64,000 nucleotides of DNA, taken from contig OY992540.1 of the NCBI GenBank assembly GCA_963921195.1, positions 60,892,844 to 60,956,843 on the forward strand. Direction: 5' to 3'. The position numbers and the translations under genes are program-made. A model generated the notes under the pieces. That model was not told the origin of the DNA. It made no database searches and saw only the letters and a program-made list of their open reading frames with translations. Of this stretch, positions 57,290-64,000 are shown piece by piece. The first letter of the stretch is position 1. Each line of letters starts with the position of its first letter. Source of the stretch: Pegoplata infirma (lineage: Eukaryota; Arthropoda; Insecta; Diptera; Anthomyiidae).

Positions 57290-57731
57290 CTGCAAAGATA
57301 AAAATTATAAAATTAATAAAAATATGAATTAACGAATATATTTATTAAATATTTATTTAAAGATTTAAAATGTACAGTGCCACCTCTCTTAACGTAACCC
57401 TCGAACGCAACTCCTCGATTGTTGCAAATCGTGCATTTTTTGCAACCTCTGTTAACGAAACTTTTCAAAAATACCCTCAGTTATGGGAACTTCTCACCCA
57501 AAATTATCCGTTTGTCTTTTTAATTTACATATTAGTTTACTGAAAATTTGTTTAAATGTTACTGCTGCCCGAAACTATTTTGTTTAAAATTACTTTTGGA
57601 CTAACCGCTAGTACAAGAATTTTAAAATGCATAATTTTTAAAAGTAATTTTCTAATCCCAATCAAAGCTAAATCTTAGAGATAAAATTACAAAAACTCAC
57701 AAATTCAAAAAAAAAAAATCCTTCATAAAAA
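57290..57731. other. shakB upstream intron, no coding exon seen
   Basis: 57370-57490 has a less AT-rich stretch (GTAACCCTCGAACGCAACTC) without a frame matching innexin. Nothing else recognised. Confidence 0.5.
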
Positions 57732-58204
57732 CCCGAGTAAACAAGTTTTTGATATAAATTATAGTAGTATATAATTTTATAAAATTATATCAAATTATAT
57801 ATAATAACATAAAAATATATGGAGGTAAAATTTTCCAAAAAATTGTATAAAATTATATAAAATTATATATAATTATATCCAGGATTTGGTGGATATAATT
57901 ATTTAAAATTATATCAAATTATACCTAATTTGATAAAATTTCATTAAGTTTTATAATAATTGGTAGATATAATTATATAAAATTATATCAAAGTATATCT
58001 AATTTGATAAAATTTTATCAAATTTTATAAAACTTTATCAAAAAATGTATATAATTTTATATAATTATATCCACCAAATTCTGGATATATCAAATTATAT
58101 ATAATTTTATATAATTTTATCCAACTTTTTGGAAAATTTTACCTCTTTATATAATTTTATATAACTATATATAATTTGATAATATAAAAACTTTTTTACT
58201 CGGG
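57732..58204. mobile_element. AT-rich MITE with CCCGAGTAAA ends
   Basis: It starts CCCGAGTAAACAAGTTTTTG and ends AACTTTTTTACTCGGG. The inner symmetric words GGTAAAATTTTCC and GGAAAATTTTACC lie near 57825 and 58130. The interior is repeated TATATAATTTTATATAATTAT. Same tip as the 364 bp units at 28.5 kb. Confidence 0.75.
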
Positions 58205-58205
58205 A

Positions 58206-60035
58206 AGTCGTATATTCTGGGACATTATTCGTACAGACTAAGTCTCTAATTCAGAGAAAACATTCGAATCTCAAATTCTGAGACAAGTTTTGGATTCTGA
58301 GACATTTTTCGTATAGAAAAAGTCTCAGATTCTGAGATATTTTTCGTATAAAAAAGTCTGAAACTCTGACATTTTTCGCAAGAAAAGATCTCAGATTCGG
58401 AGACATTTTTCTTATTGAAAAAGTCTCAGATTCTAAACCATTTTTTGTATAAAAAAGGTCTGAAATTCTGAAATTTTTTGTAAGGAAAAATCTCAGATTC
58501 TGTGGCATTATTCGTATAGAAAAATTCTCAGATTCTTAGACATTTTTCGTATAGAAAAAGTTTCAGATTCTGAGACATTTTAAGAAAAAGTCTGAGATTC
58601 TGAGACATTTTTTTTTGTAAAAAAAAAGTCTAAGATTCTGAGACATATTTTTGTAAAAAAAGTCTGAGATTCTGAGACATTTTTTGTATATGGGGCATTC
58701 CATGTGAAATCGGACACTTTGAAAAACTTTTTTTTTAGATTTTCCCAATTTGTTTACAGTTTTTAGTACCCTTCGAAAACTCCTTCGTGGTAAATTTTCA
58801 GATTTTTTTTGGTGACCCGTTCAAAAGATATCGAATTTTTAAAAATTGGTAGTTTGTTCCTTTACTCAAACTTCTTTTAATCATAACTTCTTCAATAATG
58901 GTCCAAATTTCAAATTTTTTTTTTTCAAAATTTTTATTTTTTTACGTACTTTCTAAAAAAAAATCCCAAAAAATTCTTAAAAGCGCTCTAGTATGCGATT
59001 TTTAAGTTTTAAAATTTAAATCTCATTTTTGAAAATGTTTGTACTCTTTAGTTTGTTCCAAAGAAATATTGGTATATTTTGAAAAAATGTTGTAGGGTAA
59101 AAATAAATGGGGGTCGGTCTCACTAATGACCCCTCTCGGACGCACCATTGGACCGGTAGAAGCTGATTAAATAAAACAAATTTACAAAAAATAAAAAAAA
59201 TTGTATGGTTACCGCCTTAACAGTTAAAGATAGAGGGTAGGTGTGTTCAGAGAAAATGTTTGGACTAAAAAAATATTGTGGGTCGGTTATACATTTTGTT
59301 GCTCTAAGGGCATTATTAGGGCAGTTAGAGCGGTTGGAACAAATTTTAAAAAATGTCGTTTTGTGTGGGAGCCCTATTAGAAATTGGAGATAGGGTATTA
59401 GTTTGTTCCAAAGAAATGTTAAGACGTACAAATTAATGGGGGTCGGTCTTATAAAGGACCCCTCTATGACGCACCATTGGAGCAGTAGAAATGATTTTAA
59501 AATTGGAAAATTACAATAAAATTTTTTCAAACAATTTTAAAAAATAGTAATAATCGTTATCCCACGATCTTCCTGGGCAAAAAATTTGTAGAATTTATAG
59601 AAGTTTTACACAAAAAAATTTAAAAAAAATTGAAGAGTACAAACATTTTCAAAAATGAGATTTAAATTTTAAGACTTAAAAGTCGCATACTAGAGCGCTT
59701 TTAAGAATTTTTTGGGATTTGTTTTAGAAAGAAAGTAAAAAAACAAAAATTTTGAAAAAAAAAAATTTGAAATTTGGACCATTATTGAAGAAGTTATGAT
59801 TAAAAGAAGTTTGAGTAAAGGAACAAACTACCAATTTTTAAAAATTTGATATCTTTTGAACGGGTCATCAAAAAAATCTGAAAATTTACCACGAAGGAGT
59901 TTTCGAAGGGTACTAAAAACTGTAAACAAATTGGGAAAATCTAAAAAAAAAGTTTTTCAAAGTGTCCGATTTCACATGGAATGCCCCATATAAAAAGTCT
60001 GAGATTCTGAAAATTTTTTCGTATAGAGCATTACG
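58206..60035. repeat. palindromic minisatellite TCTCAGATTCTGAGA, split by fold-back
   Basis: Units of GTCTCAGATTCTGAGACATT and TTTCGTATAGAAAAA at 58240-58690 and again at 59993-60035. This is the reverse-complement sense of the 42650-43740 array. Minus-strand frames of 61-85 codons are repeat-encoded. Confidence 0.75.
58691..59988. mobile_element. 1.3 kb fold-back element with ~360 bp arms, TGGGGCATTCC ends
   Basis: The ends TGGGGCATTCCATGTGAAAT and ATTTCACATGGAATGCCCCA are perfect inverted repeats. Pairing continues through AGATTTTCCCAATTTG, CTTCGAAAACTCCTTCGTGG, AACTTCTTTAATCATAAC-like and AAGCGCTCTAGTATGCGA to about 59050 and back from about 59630. TATA (or TA) flanks both ends within the minisatellite. 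The spacer holds GGGGGTCGGTCTCACTAATG and a similar GGGGGTCGGTCTTATAAAGG, so it is internally repeated. The 135-codon minus frame at 59123 is not supported. Fragment at 54368-54443, related end at 63512. Confidence 0.8.
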
Positions 60036-60061
60036 ACGGCTCTGTTGATCCATTATGGTTT

Positions 60062-60402
60062 CTAAAGCGGCCATCAGACGGCAGACAAATCTTAAAATTT
60101 ATCAAACGACCGAATACAAATTTCTCGTGTAATGGCAGGTTGTACAACTTGTCAACCAATCGTTGAAAATATCAAATTTTTTTGATATTTTGGCTGGTCG
60201 GCTAACAAGTTGTACAACTTGTTGTTAAGTGTAATTTCATTCCATTTCCATGTTCGAATGTTTGTTCGCAAATATTTTTATAAAAAAAAAATGAGCGGTT
60301 GGAAGACAAATTCGTTGACATGTTAGCTAATGTAATTCAAAACAATTTTTTGGTCGTTAAACAAATTGTAAGATTTGTCTGCCGTCTGATGGGCGCTTAA
60401 GA
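60062..60402. mobile_element. 341 bp MITE, CCATCAGACGGCAGACAAAT ends
   Basis: CTAAAGCGGCCATCAGACGG and CAGACAAATCTTAAAATTT at the left pair with the reverse complement of AAATTGTAAGATTTGTCTG and CCGTCTGATGGGCGCTTAAG. An inner ACAAGTTGTACAACTTGT palindrome and a TTGATATTTT/ATATCAAA pair lie in the middle. Confidence 0.75.
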
Positions 60403-62030
60403 CTTTCTAGCGATATCCACTTTTCCATCTGTCTGCTGAGTGCAAGAAGCCGTCCAAACCAAATGGGCTGTAAGTGAGCAAAATCGAATATAAAAAATTC
60501 TAGCGATGTCTGTAAATGGATGAAATCGGACCCTTCCTCTTGAAAAAGTAGACCAACCTCTTTAAAACTCAAACTTTTACCAAAATGATTCAAAAATTTA
60601 ACTTTTTCATGAATTTTTTTTTTTAAATTGAAAAATTGATAGCAAAAAATTTTTTATAAACAATAATTCTTGGCGAAAAATTTAATTTTGATGAACAAAA
60701 AAATTATGAAAAAGAAAAATCTATCAAAAAAATTGATAATTTTATTTTGTGATTAAAAAAAAAATTTTGATGATAATTTGATAACAAATAAAAATTTTAT
60801 AAAAAAAGTTTTTACAAAAAAATTAAATATTGATAAAAAAAAAATATATTGAAGGAACATTTTTTTTGGAAATTGACTCACTAAAGCGATCAGACACGTA
60901 AATATAATTTTGGAACGTTGAACTCAGTAGGCTTTTGCGTTTTTCGACAGATCAGGTCAATTTTAAGAAGTATTTAATTTTTCGTTTGCGATTAAGAAGC
61001 GATTTTTCATTTTTTTTTTTTCAAAAACATTTTTGAAAAATTTTTGCTACAAAAATATAATAAAACTCGCTTGAAAATTTAAATTTTAAAAACTAAACCG
61101 AAATGGAATGCGACTCAAAATTAAGTTTATGTGTTAGTTAAATTATACTTGCAGTAAAATTTTGCTGCGTTTTATTCACCACCTGGTGAAACTTTATTTT
61201 ATTTACCAGCAGGTGAATTGCCATCCAAGTTTTGTACCATTTTGGTTTTTAGAAAATGAAAACTGTAATTTATATTTTTTTTGGTACAAAAATTATTTAA
61301 AAAAGGTTTCTTACCTAAAATATTTGAACAACTTTTTTTTCGTTAAAAAATTAAAATCATAAAAAAGTGTTTTGGACATTGTGGAGGGTAGTTATGTATT
61401 CAGCCAAGACAAATGAATCTTTTACTTGTTTTGTTTAAAAACAATGAGAATTAAATGTTTAATATTGTTTGCTGATTTATTATTTTGATTTTTTGTCAAA
61501 AAATCTCTATATTTTAATTTTTAAAAGTGTCAAAAAACCCTGAACAAAATCCACAGTCATTAAACTTTGATATTTCTAATAAAAAACGTGTATCAAAACA
61601 TATTAAAAAACTCTTTGATCGACAGATTAATAAAAAAGAAATATAAGAAATAAAAAAATCAAAATCCCTATAATTAAACTTTAATATTTTTTTTGTATAA
61701 AAACTAATACTAATACAAAATTAATTTCTCTTTTGACTTAATTACTAACTAATCTCTAAAATTAACGCTTGAGATTAAGAGAATTAAAAAAATTATGTAC
61801 AGTCGGTGATAAAAAACATGCTGAAGGTGATACACTCAAAAAATTATGTCATTAACTGTTTGTAGTTTATATAAAAAGTTTTCCGTTTAGTCGTTTTTAA
61901 AAGAAAAAACATTTGTTTGATGTTCAGTTTTTATTAATGACTACTTCAGTCCTTTGTTTCAAAAATAACACAATAATAAATAAAGTAAGTAAAAACTACT
62001 GATTATTCTTTTGATTTTTAATGATTTGTG
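60403..62030. other. no gene seen apart from repeat C
   Basis: AT-rich upstream-intron sequence. The 66-codon frame at 61162 overlaps CACCACCTGGTGAA and CCAGCAGGTGAA words but has no domain. Confidence 0.5.
60880..61140. repeat. dispersed repeat C, uninterrupted copy
   Basis: TTTTCGACAGATCAGGTCAA, AGTATTTAATTTTTCGTTTG, TTAAGAAGCGATTTTT, TTGCTACAAAAATATAATAA and AACTCGCTTGAAAATTTAAA align with 8640-9200 without the RTE tail. Confidence 0.5.
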
Positions 62031-62188
62031 TAAAGGTACCTACAGACGACGCAATATTATGTACAATATCCAATTATATTGATCGTGTGTGGGTTAGATT
62101 GACGATTGTACAGTGGTCAATCTAACCCACACACGATCAATATAATTGAATATTGTACATAATATTGCGTCGTCTGTATTTACCTTTA
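62031..62188. repeat. near-perfect 158 bp hairpin
   Basis: Two arms of about 73 bp (62031-62103 and 62116-62188) are reverse complements with only about three mismatches, around a 12 nt loop. Key words are ACGACGCAATATTATGTACA and GATCGTGTGTGGGTTAGATT, and their complements. Arms this alike suggest a young hairpin MITE; the transcript would form a long double-stranded stem. Confidence 0.85.
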
Positions 62189-63420
62189 GTCATTTTTTTT
62201 TTTTAAATTGTTGATATTTTTAAATGAAATATCATTAGTTTTTACCTACACAAGTCAGTTATTTTTTTGTAGAAAAAAAATCAAAAAATTATTTATAGAA
62301 ATATAAAAACATGTTTGTATCAAGTGACTTTGGCACGATGTGTAGAGTGTCTGGCCAGAATGTAGTTGATTGCGGGATTGATTCCTCAAAAATTTTATTA
62401 AAAATTTTTAAAAAAATATTTCAATAAAAAATTGTAAACAATTACCTACGAAATCATTAATTTTTATTGTTTTCGTAGGTTATTTTTTTTTTTGAAATTT
62501 GTTGGTAAAAATAACAGAACTATCATTAATTTTTAATGTTTTCGTTGGTTATTTTTTTTTTTGAATTTGTTGATAAAAAGGAGTGAAAAAAACGTATTTT
62601 TTAATGTTTAATGTTATTTATTTTAGAAAATTTTGTCAACAGTAAAAAATAAATGTTGATGTTTGTTAAAACAAATGAATAATTACTGGGATGGTTTTCA
62701 ATTGTTTATTCACTGGTTTTAAGTGTATTTTTCGTAGTTTTTGCCTAAAAAATATTTTGAGTGTAAGTATTTTTGCCCAAAAGTGACAAATTAACAATAA
62801 TGTGTATCGTAAAAAAAAATACGATAACATTTTATATAAAGTTCAAACTATTACACTCAACAAAAAAAAATCTTGTAAAATTTCTTAAAAAATCTTGTAA
62901 ATTTACAACTTTTTTTGACGCAATAATTTTTTTTTTTTTATAAAATTACCATGGAAATTTGTACACTTTCGAAAAAAATTGTAAAATTACAAAAAAAAAA
63001 TTAAATTTCGATCTAAAATTTTTTGTTAAAAAGCAAGGAAAACAGTCAGATATTGGTAAAATGGTAATACGGAAGTTTTTCTAGTAATTTGACATGTTTT
63101 TTTTTTAGTGTTGAAAAGAATATGCATTAACTTATAAAAAGTTTTTGCTAGACTACAAAAATAAAAAATACATAATCCTTTCATTTAGTGGCGTAGGTTT
63201 TTTAAGAGGATCATACACGTCAAAAAGTGCTCACATGATTTTTTTTTGTTTTTTCAAATTATTTATAATTTATTTTTATGATATAGTTTGTTATTAAATT
63301 TTTAGTATTAAACAATTAAAAATATTTTTGTTTTAAATAATAAATTTTTTAATTACTCAAATTTTCATTTTTTTTTAAATTTGTTATCTTTAAAGTGAAA
63401 GTGTGTTTTAAAGTGATTTT
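62189..63420. other. no gene seen; possible MITE traces
   Basis: 62440-62570 repeats TTTTCG(T)(A/T)GGTTATTTTTTTTTT twice. 62852-63110 opens with TTACACTCAACAAAAAAAA, reminiscent of the 4653 MITE tip, with a weak AGTGTTGAA partner at the far end. Neither is firm. Confidence 0.35.
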
Positions 63421-63509
63421 TATACCCTCCACTTAGTGATAGAGGGTATATATAAGTTTGTCATTCCGTTTGTAACTCATCGAAATATCGATCTGGGACC
63501 CCATAAAGC
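63421..63509. mobile_element. DINE/Helitron-like repeat, family B, truncated copy
   Basis: TATACCCTCCACTTAGTGAT, TTTGTCATTCCGTTTGTAAC, ATCGAAATATCGATCTGGGA and CCCCATAAAG align with 11058-11150 and then stop at the start of a fold-back element. Confidence 0.65.
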
Positions 63510-63511
63510 AT

Positions 63512-64000
63512 ATGGGGCATTCCATGCCAAATCACTCACTTTTAGGCCCGACCCCCTTCGATTTATTTTATTTTTGGATATGTTTTAGTACGTATTAAAT
63601 GCAACTTGCAGCCAAATTTTCAGCCTTTTATACAAAGGTGGTGTTGAGTAATCAATTTTTCAAAATGGCGATTTTTTCCAAAAAATGAAAAATTTTAAAT
63701 TTTCAATCAATTTTGACCAGTAAAAAATATAGATATTTTAAAAAAAGTTGGACAACGTTTTGTTGGTATTTAAATGTAGTTTTAGAAAAAAAATGTGAAA
63801 AAATTATTCGAAGTAATTATCACTTATTTTTTGACGTTTAAAAATTAAAATCGACTTTTTGAAAAAGTCCGAAACCTTCGATTTTTTTGTAAAAAACTAT
63901 AAGAATTCTACTCTAAATTATGCAACTTTTAAGCCATAACTCGAGATGTGATCACAATTCTTTCTATTTTTTTTTTAATTTTTAAAATTGCACCTTTTAT
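63512..64000. mobile_element. fold-back-type element, TGGGGCATTCC end, runs off window
   Basis: The tip TGGGGCATTCCATG is the same as at 58691, and is again preceded by TA, here breaking family B after CCCCATAAAGCA. The interior (CAAATCACTCACTTTTAGGC, CCGACCCCCTTCGATTT) is not that of the 58691 copy. The other end is outside the window. Confidence 0.55.

Noticed and set aside
58251..58748. Minus frames rich in NLRxFL/ISDFF repeats
   Set aside because: Encoded by the TCTCAGATTCTGAGA minisatellite; the same wording arises at 42804-42986.
59123..59530. 135-codon minus-strand frame
   Set aside because: Within the spacer of the 58691-59988 fold-back, built from two copies of an internal repeat; no domain.
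57290..64000. Search for shakB N-terminal exons (TM1, loop 1, YYQW block)
   Set aside because: No matching frame was found by eye; the region is MITEs, minisatellite and AT-rich DNA. A very short 5' exon could still be missed.
1..64000. tRNA, rRNA, CRISPR arrays, LTR retrotransposons, telomeric repeats
   Set aside because: None could be recognised; tandem arrays present are minisatellites without spacer structure, and no paired LTRs were seen.

Overview
The window is AT-rich, non-coding-dominated animal DNA. It looks like a higher fly (Diptera; a calyptrate fly is my guess, not proven). Three things point there: five GT-AG-bounded exons of a gap-junction innexin almost identical to insect shaking-B, non-LTR retrotransposon families usual in flies, and short repeats carrying GTCC microsatellites and an end hairpin like the DINE-1/Helitron-type elements of flies. 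There is no sign of operons, CRISPR or other prokaryotic features.

The only host gene I can support is shakB (innexin 8), on the minus strand. Exons at 57135-57289, 56858-56922, 46600-46766, 46169-46347 and 39499-39691 join without a frame break. They give the last 252 residues: end of TM2, cytoplasmic loop, TM3, extracellular loop 2, TM4 and the cytoplasmic tail. The N-terminal roughly 110-120 residues (TM1, loop 1, the YYQW signature) are not in the window and must lie beyond 64000. Two introns are short (212 and 252 bp) and two are long (about 10.1 and 6.5 kb). A further intron of at least 6.7 kb runs off the right edge. The 3' UTR lies below 39499.

Region by region. 1-39 kb is downstream of shakB and holds no host gene I recognise. 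It contains broken LINE tails (4.2-5.6, 5.85-6.63, 7.7-8.6, 8.84-9.08 and 24.56-27.4 kb), many fold-back/MITE elements, DINE-like repeats, a tandem array with a 236 bp period (33.1-35.7 kb) and long T- or A-rich stretches. 39.5-57.3 kb is shakB with introns packed with transposons: a 9-bp-TSD element at 40.9 kb, a fold-back at 45.0 kb, CACTGTGCTACA elements at 47.6 and 54.3 kb, LINE remnants at 48.9 and 54.4 kb, and a 2.25 kb composite fold-back at 52.0-54.3 kb. 57.3-64 kb is upstream intron sequence with further MITEs, a palindromic minisatellite split by a 1.3 kb fold-back, and a near-perfect 158 bp hairpin at 62.03 kb.

No new biochemical system is visible. The most informative content is the nested transposon record. 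Several insertions can be proven inside the window, because an unoccupied copy of the target (4.65, 12.4, 36.8 and 8.84 kb) or a clear target-site duplication (24.8 and 40.9 kb) is also present. All family names rest on reading the sequence, not on searches.
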